Positions 17,515 to 25,739 of a stretch of DNA of 64,000 nucleotides are shown here, piece by piece (positions within the stretch are counted from its first letter, which is position 1; each line of letters opens with the position of its first letter). Below the pieces are notes generated by a model. That model saw only the letters and a program-made list of their open reading frames with translations. It did no database searches and was not told where the DNA came from. The DNA is from Halalkalibacter krulwichiae (GTDB lineage: Bacteria > Bacillota > Bacilli > Bacillales > Bacillaceae_D): NCBI RefSeq assembly GCF_002109385.1, contig NZ_CP020814.1:2193501-2257500 (forward strand), written 5' to 3'. The position numbers and the translations under genes are program-made.

Positions 17515-17552
17515 AACCTCTCAATTGTATGATTACAATGAGAGGTTTTTCC
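17515..17552 (+). terminator. Terminator after htpG
   Basis: AACCTCTCA...TTGTA pairs with TACAA...GAGAGGTT (one bulge), followed by TTTTCC. Confidence 0.8.
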
Positions 17553-18032
17553 TTTACAAAATAGAAAGTAGGTACATTCAATTCTTTAAGGTAAACATGG
17601 AAAAAACATTGCTCATAAAAAGGGCTTGTTGTTAAAGGACCAATTCCTAGTATAGAATTTAACTATATGCATGAATATTTGTAAAAGTAACTCTATAACT
17701 CGCAACAAATACATAGTTTTTAGGAGAACTTAAAAATGACTAAACATATACTGACGATTGATCGTACTTCTCCAGTCCCACTTTATAAACAAATTAAGGA
17801 AATCTTAATAGCAGAACTGCGAGCGAATATGGATGGTCCACTGCGTCCTATTAGCACGGAGGAAGAGCTTGTTCTCCGTTTCCATGTAAGCCGAGCACCC
17901 GTTCGTCAAGCGTTAAAAGAGCTTGCTGATGAAGGCTATGTCTACAGAGAGGTAAGCGTCAAATAATACACACATTCCATTAGCCCTGGTCCCATGCGAT
18001 ACTCTAATCAATAATGATGAAAGGGTGTCGCT

Positions 18033-18350
18033 ATGAAACGTAAAGAAAAACACGATTTGTGGAAAAAACGCATGGAGGCATACGAAGCCAGCGGGGAGAC
18101 GATCCCAAAATGGGTATCTAAACAAGATGACATTACAGAATATCAATTCCACTATTGGCGAAAGAAGATCAAGGAAGAAGGAAACTCAGATTCAAGTGAT
18201 GAGGTAAGCCGCACCTGGACATCTTTTGATGTCCCTACCTTCACCACCACATCCATTGAAGTGAGACTAGATGATCTGTCTGTCTATATTCCTGAAAATG
18301 TGAGTGAAGAACATTTGTCTCGTGTACTACGCGTGTTGAGAAATGGATGA
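18033..18350 (+). CDS. tnpA: IS66 accessory protein TnpA
   Basis: A 105-residue helix-turn-helix protein of the IS66 OrfA type. The N-terminal DNA-binding half reads HDLWKKRMEAYEASGETIP through WVSKQDDITEYQFHYWRKKI. It is needed with TnpB and TnpC for IS66 transposition. It overlaps tnpB by 4 bp (ATGA), implying translational coupling. ATG start after GAAAGGGTGTCG. Intact. Confidence 0.93.
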   Translation: MKRKEKHDLWKKRMEAYEASGETIPKWVSKQDDITEYQFHYWRKKIKEEGNSDSSDEVSRTWTSFDVPTFTTTSIEVRLDDLSVYIPENVSEEHLSRVLRVLRNG

Positions 18351-18703
18351 TCAATCAACGCTCCATTGATAAAGTCTACCTTGCAAAAGGGAGTACAGAC
18401 TTACGAAAATCCATTGATGGACTTGCGGCTATCGTACAAGAAAGCTTTCAATTAGATCCCTTCTCCCCATGTCTATTTGTTTTCTGTAATAGACAACGAG
18501 ATAAGATCAAAATCCTTCACTGGGAACATAATGGATTTTGGCTCTATTATCGCCGTTTAGAAAAAGGTACGTTCCCTTGGCCAGAAGATTCATCTTCTTC
18601 TCCGCAAATGATTAGCCACCGTCAGTTCCGTTGGTTACTTGACGGCCTTTCTATTGATCAAAAATCTGCACATCCAAAAGTTACCGCACAGCGAGTCATT
18701 TAA
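18347..18703 (+). CDS. tnpB: IS66 Orf2 protein TnpB
   Basis: A 118-residue protein of the IS66 Orf2 family. Signature segments are VYLAKGSTDLRKSIDGLAA, LFVFCNRQRDKIKILHWE and GFWLYYRRLEKGTFPWP. The biochemical role in transposition is still unclear in the literature. It is full length for the family and translationally coupled to tnpA. Confidence 0.95.
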   Translation: MINQRSIDKVYLAKGSTDLRKSIDGLAAIVQESFQLDPFSPCLFVFCNRQRDKIKILHWEHNGFWLYYRRLEKGTFPWPEDSSSSPQMISHRQFRWLLDGLSIDQKSAHPKVTAQRVI

Positions 18704-18751
18704 TGAATAAATGATAAAGCAAATCGATGAGAGGTGATGTATAATTAAGCT

Positions 18752-20332
18752 ATGAAAACTACAGAAACCACCTCTCAACCTACAACTGAAGAATTAGAAG
18801 AACGTGTCTCATCACTTGAGGAACAAAACGCAGAGCTGACGGCAAAAATTAAATGGTATGAGGAACAATTCCGTCTTAGTAAGCAACGCCAATTTGGTAC
18901 TTCAAGTGAGAAGACAAATGCTGATCAGTTAGAATTGCCTCTTTTTAATGAGGTAGAAATTACTGCTGACCCATCGATTGAAGAACCTACGGTTGAAACC
19001 ATTACGTACGAACGTAAAAAAACCAAAGGTCAACGTGATAGTAAACTTGAGAACCTTCCGAAGGAAGTTATTGAGTATCGATTACCTGAAGAAGATCAGG
19101 TTTGTTTGTGCTGCAATGGAAAGCTACATGAAATGTCAACAGAAGTACGACGTGAATTAAAAGTCATCCCAGCGGAAGTGAAGGTCATTGAACATGTTCA
19201 ACATGTTTATGCGTGTCGCCGTTGTGAACGTGAAAGCACTGAGACTCCTATTGTTAAAGCTTCTATGCCGAAATCTGTTTTTCCAAAGAGTCTTGCTTCG
19301 CCATCTGCGATGGCCTACATCATGAATCAAAAATATGTAGAAGGGCTTCCATTATACCGTCAAGAACAGCAATTTGCTCGTCTTGGTATCTTTTTGTCAC
19401 GCCAAACATTAGCTAATTGGGTTCTTTATGGTGCTAATACATGGTTAAACCTCATCTATGATCGAATGTATCAATATCTGATGAATCTTGATATTGCTCA
19501 TGCTGACGAAACGACGCTGCAAGTGCTACGAGAGCCAGATCGTCCATCAACAGCTACCTCTTACTTATGGCTTTATCGTTCAGGACAGGAAGGCCATCCG
19601 ATTGTATTGTTTGATTACCAGCAAACACGAGCAAGTAAACATCCTAGAAAGTTTTTATCTCCTTTCCAAGGATACTTACATGTAGATGGATATGCTGGAT
19701 ACAATGGAATTCCAAACATAAAGTTAGTTGGTTGTTGGGCACACGCTCGTCGAAAATTTGATGAAGCTTTAAAGGCTTTGCCTAAAGAACAACAGTCGAA
19801 AGATGTCACAGCCAAAGAAGGCTTGAAGTTCTGTAACCAACTATTTGCGATTGAACGAGAAATCAAAGATTTGTCGTTCTCTGAACGTCATCAAGTACGT
19901 CTAGAAAAAAGTCGACCACTTCTTGACGCTTTTTCAGCATGGCTTCGCATGCAAACGCCAAAAGTATTACCAAAGAGTGCACTAGGACAAGCGATCAAAT
20001 ACTGTCGAAATCAATGGGATAAGCTAGAGGCTTTCTTAGATGATGGCAGACTGGAAATTGATAATAATAGAAGTGAGAGATCCATTAAGCCGTTTGTGAT
20101 TGGCAGAAAGAACTGGATTTTTGCCAACACTCCGAAAGGAGCAAAGGCAAGTGCTGTGACTTATAGTATTGTAGAAACTGCCAAAGAAAATGGCCTCAAC
20201 CCTTATCAATACTTAATGCACTTGTTTGAGGAGCTTCCCAATATAGATGTGAGTGATGAAAAAGCCATTGATCAATTGCTTCCTTGGTCAAACAGTCTTC
20301 CGGCTCACTGTCGTATTCAACATGATAAGTAG
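18752..20332 (+). CDS. tnpC: IS66 transposase TnpC
   Basis: A 526-residue DDE transposase. An N-terminal leucine-zipper-like coiled coil (about residues 10-40) is followed by an IS66 zinc-binding region ([12 protein letters not shown] ... YACRRCERE). The DDE core starts at [23 protein letters not shown] and the C-terminal [19 protein letters not shown] follow. All core motifs are intact, so the element may be mobile. ATG start after GAGAGGTGATG. Confidence 0.96.
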   Translation: MKTTETTSQPTTEELEERVSSLEEQNAELTAKIKWYEEQFRLSKQRQFGTSSEKTNADQLELPLFNEVEITADPSIEEPTVETITYERKKTKGQRDSKLENLPKEVIEYRLPEEDQVCLCCNGKLHEMSTEVRRELKVIPAEVKVIEHVQHVYACRRCERESTETPIVKASMPKSVFPKSLASPSAMAYIMNQKYVEGLPLYRQEQQFARLGIFLSRQTLANWVLYGANTWLNLIYDRMYQYLMNLDIAHADETTLQVLREPDRPSTATSYLWLYRSGQEGHPIVLFDYQQTRASKHPRKFLSPFQGYLHVDGYAGYNGIPNIKLVGCWAHARRKFDEALKALPKEQQSKDVTAKEGLKFCNQLFAIEREIKDLSFSERHQVRLEKSRPLLDAFSAWLRMQTPKVLPKSALGQAIKYCRNQWDKLEAFLDDGRLEIDNNRSERSIKPFVIGRKNWIFANTPKGAKASAVTYSIVETAKENGLNPYQYLMHLFEELPNIDVSDEKAIDQLLPWSNSLPAHCRIQHDK

Positions 20333-20903
20333 ATTATAAGTTAATCCCCATCTCTATAATAGGTGGGGATTATTTGACGCTTACACAGAGAGCGTGCAAA
20401 GGGGACTTTCCCGGTTCGGGACCTTCCCGTACGACCTCCAGAACTCGAACTTGGTGACTTGTAAGCTATCTGCTGGAACAGGGAATTTCATTAGCTCGAG
20501 GTGAACACCACATATGAGCCACCGGAGCTACTGATGAGGATGCAGCTACTTTAAACATTCATACTAAAGATCCAGTTCTTATTGTGAAACGAAAATGTAT
20601 ACTCGAAGTGACCGTTTTATCGGTTTTAGACATGCCGTGCATATCGCTGATGACTATAAGTAGTCCTTTACAGTAAATCGATAATTAGTTGATCTTTGTC
20701 CTACTAGTAAAAGCTAATTTCAAGTAGTTGGGCTATTCTTAATACATATTGGCTACAGCGGAAGCATTTGTTGTCATCAGACAGCCAGTGTTTTTTTTGC
20801 TATTTGATAAGGAAATTTAATTTGAAAACGGTCAAAATGTCTCATTTCACAACAAGAAATTTATGTTAATATGTCTGAATATTAACGATAGAGGTGTGGT
20901 TTT

Positions 20904-21863
20904 TTGTCTGAAAGAAATCCTTATTTTGATAATGCTAAAGCAATTCTTATTTTCCTAGTTGTACTAGGACATATATTATCCGAATTTTTATATGAGAACT
21001 CATTTATCTCAAGTCTATATCTCTTTATTTTCTTGTTTCATATGCCTGCTTTTATTCTAATATCTGGTTACTTTGCAAGAGGAGTCCATAAACGAGGTTA
21101 TATTAAAAATCTAGCAAAGAAACTTCTTGTTCCTTATATCGTTTTTCAAGTGTTTTATACTTTTTATTATGTAGCAATCTTTGGTAATGATGTTTCGATA
21201 AGTTTGTTCACTCCAAGGTGGGCCTTGTGGTTTTTATTAAGTTTATTTTTATGGAATGTAATGTTATTGCTGTTTACGAAAATTAGATTTGGTTTGTTAG
21301 TAGCGGTCAGCTTATCATTATTGATTGGATACATCTCCCAAATTGATGGCTTTTTAAGTTTATCGAGAACCTTTTTCTTTTTTCCGTTCTTTTTACTAGG
21401 CTATTACTTAAAAAAAGAACACTTCATCAAACTTACAACCAATCCGAAAAAGGTAATTTCACTTGGAATAATGGCTTTATTGTTTATCGTCGTTTATTTG
21501 ATTATGCCTATAGATGAAAGAGCCTGGTTAATGGGAAAACAACCTTATGAAAATTTAGGGGATGTTTCACTTGAGTTTGCTTGGTTAGCAAGAAGTGCAG
21601 TGTATCTAATTATGGCAGTTGTCACTTTTTTGTTTTTATCTTTAGTACCTACTAGGAAAACGTTCTTTACACATATTGGACAATATACGATTACAATTTA
21701 CTTATTACATATGCTACTTGTAAAGTTATTACATGAATCCCCTTTAGTCACGATGATCATAAAACAAGATCTATATTGGCTGCTTGTAGTATTTGCCTTT
21801 GTGATTGTTTATCTATTATCAAGAAAAACGGTTCGATTACTTATGAAACCCATTATAAAATAA
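20904..21863 (+). CDS. Acyltransferase-3 / fucose 4-O-acetylase-like membrane protein
   Basis: A 319-residue integral membrane protein with about ten hydrophobic helices. The start, RNPYFDNAKAILIFLVVLGHI, carries the acyltransferase-3 signature (D-N-A-K, then the catalytic-type His in LGH). LFHMPAFILISGYF follows. This family acetylates cell-surface polysaccharides or related substrates in the membrane; the specific acceptor is unknown. TTG start with AGAGGTGTGG upstream. The gene stands alone between the decayed GntR gene and the ArsR-type gene. Confidence 0.85.
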   Translation: MSERNPYFDNAKAILIFLVVLGHILSEFLYENSFISSLYLFIFLFHMPAFILISGYFARGVHKRGYIKNLAKKLLVPYIVFQVFYTFYYVAIFGNDVSISLFTPRWALWFLLSLFLWNVMLLLFTKIRFGLLVAVSLSLLIGYISQIDGFLSLSRTFFFFPFFLLGYYLKKEHFIKLTTNPKKVISLGIMALLFIVVYLIMPIDERAWLMGKQPYENLGDVSLEFAWLARSAVYLIMAVVTFLFLSLVPTRKTFFTHIGQYTITIYLLHMLLVKLLHESPLVTMIIKQDLYWLLVVFAFVIVYLLSRKTVRLLMKPIIK

Positions 21864-21877
21864 AAATATCCAAAAGG

Positions 21878-21921
21878 ATGATTAGTATTTCTTTTACGAA
21901 AGTACTTAATCATCTTTTTTT
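21878..21921 (+). terminator. Terminator after the acyltransferase
   Basis: GATGATTA(GTA) pairs with (TAC)TTAATCATC, followed by TTTTTTT. Confidence 0.75.
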
Positions 21922-21935
21922 GATCAAAACTGTTG

Positions 21936-21979
21936 TTACATTCATCTAATTAGACTATAATCTAATTAGATGAATGTAA
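21936..21979 (+). promoter_or_regulatory. 44-bp perfect palindrome over the promoter of the ArsR/DUF2087 gene
   Basis: Arms of 19 bp (TTACATTCATCTAATTAGA and its exact complement) flank the 6-bp spacer CTATAA. The -10 hexamer TATAAT (21956-21961) lies at the centre; TTGTTA 17 bp upstream serves as -35. A regulator bound here would block RNA polymerase, so autorepression by the downstream ArsR-type protein is likely. Confidence 0.85.
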
Positions 21980-21991
21980 GGAGGTCTTTAT

Positions 21992-22561
21992 ATGCAATTA
22001 AATCGGCTTGTGAATTTTCATAAGACTCTTGGAGATAAAACGAGAATTCGAATTATCTCACTATTAAAAGAAGGGCCATTGCATGGTCAAGCAATAGCCG
22101 GAAAGCTTGGTTTGACAGCGCCAACCATTTCACATCATATTACGAAATTACGTGAAATTGATATTATTTATCAACGCCGAGAGAAGAATACGATCTATTT
22201 TTACTTAAATGAAAAAAACCTCAAAGTCATGGCAGAAGCTATCTTGCGAATTGGAAATGACGATCAACCGAGAAAGTTTACCATTCAAGAAAATGAAAAG
22301 TACAAAATCATTGATAATTTCATAAAAAATGGAAAGCTTAAGAATCTTCCTGCACAACACAAGAAAAAACTTGTAATACTTGAACATTTAGTAAAAGGGT
22401 TAGAAATAGGGAAAACATACAGTGAGCCGGAGATGAATGAATATATTAAGAATTACCATGAAGATTATGCGACGATACGTCGAGAATTTATTATGTGTCA
22501 ATTTATGTATAGGCAAGAAGGGCAATACGAATTAAACCCGAAGGAAATGTGGCCGATTTGA
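21992..22561 (+). CDS. ArsR-type regulator with C-terminal DUF2087 domain
   Basis: A 189-residue protein. Residues 1-85 form an ArsR-type winged helix (HKTLGDKTRIRIISLLKEGP, LTAPTISHHITKLREIDII). Residues 120-185 resemble DUF2087 (KKKLVILEHLV, YSEPEMNEYIKNYHEDYATIRREF), an RNA/DNA-binding-like domain of unknown role. There are no obvious metal-binding cysteine pairs, so it is probably not a metal sensor. ATG start after AAGGAGG. The 44-bp palindromic operator upstream implies autoregulation. No neighbouring gene is an obvious partner. Confidence 0.85.
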   Translation: MQLNRLVNFHKTLGDKTRIRIISLLKEGPLHGQAIAGKLGLTAPTISHHITKLREIDIIYQRREKNTIYFYLNEKNLKVMAEAILRIGNDDQPRKFTIQENEKYKIIDNFIKNGKLKNLPAQHKKKLVILEHLVKGLEIGKTYSEPEMNEYIKNYHEDYATIRREFIMCQFMYRQEGQYELNPKEMWPI

Positions 22562-22634
22562 TCCATGTTATTTCTCAACTAAAGAGAGGAAAAAACTGAG
22601 CTCTCATAAAGTTAAGAAAAATTTCTGCTATAAT

Positions 22635-22753
22635 GAGTTGAGTGATAAAAACTTCTCCTTCTTTCAATTCTTCCACGAAGGAAAAGAAGAACACATGAAA
22701 TCACCAGCTTAAATAATGAATTATTCAATGAAGCTGAACCAGCTTCTTTTTTT
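22635..22753 (+). ncRNA. Candidate small RNA or attenuated leader upstream of the RNA methylase
   Basis: A perfect -10 TATAAT (22629-22634; weak -35) is followed by about 115 nt without a convincing ORF. The stretch contains an imperfect TTCTTCC/GGAA..GAAGAA hairpin and ends in a strong terminator (GAAGCTG-AAC-CAGCTTC-T7). It could be an independent sRNA or an attenuator leader of the methylase gene 50 bp further on. Confidence 0.35.
22730..22753 (+). terminator. Terminator/attenuator before the RNA methylase gene
   Basis: Perfect 7-bp stem GAAGCTG/CAGCTTC, 3-nt loop, seven T. Confidence 0.85.
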
Positions 22754-22806
22754 ATGAAAGTGTTCGTTATGCTTATGGAGTTTATAGATAGAATGGGGCT
22801 CGATCA

Positions 22807-23763
22807 ATGATTATTAATCAAATAAAACCAAAACGCTATGTATATACATATGCTTGTCATGAAGATGAAAGAGAATTGTGCCAGTTAGAGATGAGATCAT
22901 TTTTGGGCATGAATCAAAATGAATCGAAAGTAGAAAGCGAAAGGAAGATTCCTCTAAATAGAAGTCCTTTTGTAAAAGAGAGACTAGATGTTCTATTAGA
23001 AGCAGAAAGTCTTAAAAGGCTATTACAAATGATAAAAGATGCCGAGATAATAGAAACCACTTATAAAGTCTTATTTATTCAGAACGAAGACCAAGGTGAG
23101 AGCGGAAAAGTAGGATTTAATGAACGGAGAACGATTGAACGTGAAATCGGCTCTACTATAGTAGGAACAGTTGATTTACTCAATCCATCAATATTGTTAG
23201 GAGTAATGAAGCACCACAATCGATGGTTACTCGGTTACTATCATAAAAGTAAAGCAATTTGGTTAACTCATCAAAAGAAACCAAATAACTATTCAACTGC
23301 ACTAAGTACTCGTTTGGCAAGAGCGATTGTTAACATCGCAATTCCTCTTCCTAATGGAATAAAAGCGATTGACCCTTGTTGTGGAATTGGTACGGTTCTT
23401 ATTGAGGCACTATCGATGGATATTCATATTGTAGGGAGAGATATTAATCCACTTGTCTTACCAGGTGCGAGAGAAAATATCGCCCATTTTGGTTATCATA
23501 CTGAAGTCATTTTAGGAAATATTTGCGATGTGTCAGCGAACTATGATGTAGCTCTAATCGATATGCCTTATAATCTATGTTCCGTAATAACAACACAAGA
23601 AAAACTAAAAATGATTCAAAGTGCACGTAGGTTTGCTCAGAAAGCGGTCATCGTTACAGTAGAGCCTATGGACTCAGTAGTTTCAGCAGCAGGATTTGAA
23701 ATTGTAGATCGTTGTGTCGTGAAAAAAGGTTCGTTTAAGAGGGAGATTCTTGTTTGCGAGTAG
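22807..23763 (+). CDS. Putative SAM-dependent RNA methyltransferase (UPF0020/TRM11-like)
   Basis: A 318-residue protein. The C-terminal half is a Rossmann methyltransferase with the SAM-binding motif AIDPCCGIGTVLIEAL near residue 197 and a catalytic-type DMPYNL (equivalent to N/D-P-P-Y) near residue 257. The N-terminal half (about 160 residues) is less conserved and could hold the RNA-binding part. UPF0020/TRM11-type enzymes methylate guanine N2 in tRNA or rRNA; the target here is unknown. ATG at 22807 after GGGGCTCG, a weak ribosome-binding site. Confidence 0.8.
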   Translation: MIINQIKPKRYVYTYACHEDERELCQLEMRSFLGMNQNESKVESERKIPLNRSPFVKERLDVLLEAESLKRLLQMIKDAEIIETTYKVLFIQNEDQGESGKVGFNERRTIEREIGSTIVGTVDLLNPSILLGVMKHHNRWLLGYYHKSKAIWLTHQKKPNNYSTALSTRLARAIVNIAIPLPNGIKAIDPCCGIGTVLIEALSMDIHIVGRDINPLVLPGARENIAHFGYHTEVILGNICDVSANYDVALIDMPYNLCSVITTQEKLKMIQSARRFAQKAVIVTVEPMDSVVSAAGFEIVDRCVVKKGSFKREILVCE

Positions 23764-23935
23764 GATAATTTGGAATTAAGGATTAGTTTTTTTGGCAGGG
23801 AGAGTTTTTAAAGCACCTAATTGATGTAAGTAAGAAGCGATGAAACTTAAGATAATTATAATTGAATTATTTTACCATGTTTTTTGTACATTAAGTTTTG
23901 CTTATACAAGTAACAGATGGTTATATTATCGTGAT

Positions 23936-23965
23936 AGCGCGTAAAGGGATTAACCTTTACGCGCT
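23936..23965 (-). terminator. Terminator of the 54-aa minus-strand gene
   Basis: AGCGCGTAAAGG-GATTAA-CCTTTACGCGCT, a perfect 12-bp stem six bases beyond the stop codon at 23971. It could also work for the plus-strand methylase transcript. Confidence 0.75.
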
Positions 23966-23970
23966 TAAAC

Positions 23971-24135
23971 TTATTTACCTGGTCGTACATCTTTCTCTTC
24001 CTGACCAATTCCTTCAAGACCTATTTGCTCTTGGACATCTAATTGCACTTTTTTGTTTGTTAGTTCTTCAGTTTTAAATTGTAAATCAGGTTGAATGTTG
24101 TTATTCATACTTGCTTGTTTATTCCAATCTCCCAT
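23971..24135 (-). CDS. Small hydrophilic protein, 54 aa
   Basis: Begins MGDWNKQASMNNNIQPDLQ and ends EEKDVRPGK. The ribosome-binding site TGGAGGTGAGGAT is strong and a perfect terminator follows. It is acidic and asparagine/glutamine-rich, the style of small Bacillaceae spore or stress proteins, but I do not recognise a family. The remaining parts of 23764-24352 hold only this gene, its terminator and the RND promoter. Confidence 0.65.
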   Translation of the reverse strand: MGDWNKQASMNNNIQPDLQFKTEELTNKKVQLDVQEQIGLEGIGQEEKDVRPGK

Positions 24136-24259
24136 ATCCTCACCTCCATTTTATTAATCAGCTTTTGTTACAAAGCGTGACATTATGTGACAAGTTGGAC
24201 AAACTAACGAAATAATTAAAGACAGAAATCAAGGAGAAATGACTAATTTCATTTCTTTG

Positions 24260-24291
24260 TTCATATTCAATTCACATTAAAATGGTAAACT
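24260..24291 (+). promoter_or_regulatory. Direct-repeat promoter (copy C) of the RND efflux operon
   Basis: TTCATAT at 24260 and TTCACAT at 24271 (11-bp period), then 8 nt to a -10-like TAAACT (24286-24291). Same geometry as copies A (own promoter of the two-component system) and B. Confidence 0.68.
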
Positions 24292-24352
24292 GTATATGGG
24301 AATATTTAAATAGAAATAGGACTTTTATATTATAATTTGGAGGGTTTCATGA

Positions 24353-25717
24353 ATGGTTCGAAAAAAAGGCATATGGCTTATTAGTGTTAGTATTATGTTT
24401 TTATTATTAGTTGTAGGGTGTAGTTCACAAGCTAATGATGCTCCATCCGGTGAGGAAGAAGCAGAAGCTCCTGTACATCCTGTAGAAATTATGGAGGTTG
24501 CAACCGGAACGCTTTCAAATGAACTTAAGATTTCTGGAAACGTGATGGCAGCAAAGCACATGCCTGTTCTTCCAATGTTGACAGGTGAGGTAAAGGCTAT
24601 TCATGTGAAAAATGGCGATACCGTAAATAGTGGCGATACATTACTTGAACTTGATGCAACTGACGTGGAGTTAAACATAGCTCAAGCGCGTGCGGGGCTC
24701 GAGGCGGCGCAAGCAAATTTAAATAGTGCAAAAAGTATGTGGGACCAAAGTATCAAGCAAGCTGAAACTCAATTAAAGCAAACGAAAGATATGTATGACA
24801 TGTTAAAAAATGCAGAAAGCCCTTCTGATGTAGTGCTTGAAGATGTTCCTGATGAGTTACAAGCTGTCTTTGGAAGTTTATTAGGGAGCACTATGCCTAC
24901 TCAACAAGATATAAGTCAGGCTGAGTCTGCTGTGAAACAAGCAGAAATGGCACTTGAGCAGGCAAAAGGGACAGGCCAAATTGAAGCGGCTGAATCTTCT
25001 GTGAAACAAGCTGAGATATCTGTTCAGATGGCGCAGCAACAAAAAACACACTCTGTCGTTAAGGCTCCAATTTCTGGACAGGTGACTAACTTTAATGCGG
25101 TAGTAGGGGAAATGGTTTCTCCACAAGCTCCCTTGCTCCAATTGGTTCAGATGGAAAAACCAATTGTACAAATCAATGCTACTGAATCAATGCTCCCAAA
25201 TTTAGAAGTAGGTCAAGAAGTTGATGTTTTTATTCATTCATTTAATCAATCGTACGCTGGGGAAATCAAGTACATTAGTCTTTTGCCTGGTGAACAGTCA
25301 CGCTCATACCCAGTTGAAATTGAGCTTATAGATCCTGATGAGTCTTTACGTGTGGGGATTCACGCAGAAGTTATCATTGATACTGATATTGCAAGTGAAC
25401 AAATCTTGATTCCAGTAGAGGCGGTAAGTGAAGAGAACAATGAGCAGTTTGTATTTGTGACAGAAGATGGAGAAAAAGTTGAAAGACGTGTTATCACTAT
25501 TGAAAATGAAACTGCTGAATGGTATGCAGTTGAATCTGGCTTGAGTGAAGGGGAGTACATTATAGTCAAAGGAATTCATCAATTGTATGACTCTGCCCTT
25601 ATTAATATTCGTAATGATATTCAAATTCAACCTGAAGAGATAGAAGAAGAGGAACAACCAGTTTCAGATGAGGAAGAAACGGAAGAAGCAAGTGACTCAG
25701 ATGAAACTGACAAGTAA
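24353..25717 (+). CDS. RND efflux adaptor (HlyD/MFP family) lipoprotein
   Basis: A 454-residue membrane-fusion-type adaptor. The signal peptide ends in the lipobox LLVVGC, anchoring it outside the membrane. Then follow a lipoyl-like half (VLPMLTGEVKAIHVKNGDTV), a coiled-coil hairpin rich in Ala/Gln (about residues 110-220), the second lipoyl half (KAPISGQVTNFNAVVGEMV), a beta-barrel and a membrane-proximal domain. The C-terminus is a 40-residue Glu/Asp-rich tail. ATG after TTGGAGGG. It lies 22 bp before the RND pump gene and belongs to the same operon. Confidence 0.92.
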   Translation: MVRKKGIWLISVSIMFLLLVVGCSSQANDAPSGEEEAEAPVHPVEIMEVATGTLSNELKISGNVMAAKHMPVLPMLTGEVKAIHVKNGDTVNSGDTLLELDATDVELNIAQARAGLEAAQANLNSAKSMWDQSIKQAETQLKQTKDMYDMLKNAESPSDVVLEDVPDELQAVFGSLLGSTMPTQQDISQAESAVKQAEMALEQAKGTGQIEAAESSVKQAEISVQMAQQQKTHSVVKAPISGQVTNFNAVVGEMVSPQAPLLQLVQMEKPIVQINATESMLPNLEVGQEVDVFIHSFNQSYAGEIKYISLLPGEQSRSYPVEIELIDPDESLRVGIHAEVIIDTDIASEQILIPVEAVSEENNEQFVFVTEDGEKVERRVITIENETAEWYAVESGLSEGEYIIVKGIHQLYDSALINIRNDIQIQPEEIEEEEQPVSDEEETEEASDSDETDK

Positions 25718-25739
25718 TCGTTATATGGAGGTACTCTAG

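Larger units (their letters stand above)
17952..20384 (+). mobile_element. IS66-family insertion sequence, complete, 2433 bp
   Basis: The terminal inverted repeats begin GTAAGCGTCAAATAAT at both ends, and the next bases also nearly match. The 8-bp direct repeat ACAGAGAG flanks it (17944-17951 and 20385-20392), the size typical of IS66. The three family genes tnpA, tnpB and tnpC are all open. It interrupts the GntR gene and removing one repeat copy rejoins the frame exactly. Confidence 0.96.
17736..20663 (+). pseudogene. GntR-family regulator (HTH-UTRA), split by IS66 and decayed
   Basis: The 5' part (17736-17951) encodes an intact GntR winged helix: DRTSPVPLYKQIKEIL, STEEELVLRFHVSRAPVRQAL, EGYVYRE. 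The frame resumes after the insertion at 20393 with R-A-K-G-T-F-P-V-R-D-L-P-V-R-P-P. Pieces of the UTRA ligand domain follow in shifting frames: SYLLEQGISLARGE, EDAATLNIHTKDPVLIVK and DRFIGFRHAVHIADDYK, ending near 20663. It carries in-frame stops and at least two frameshifts besides the IS, so it is a true pseudogene. RBS TAGGAGAAC precedes the ATG. The former target is unknown. Confidence 0.88.
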
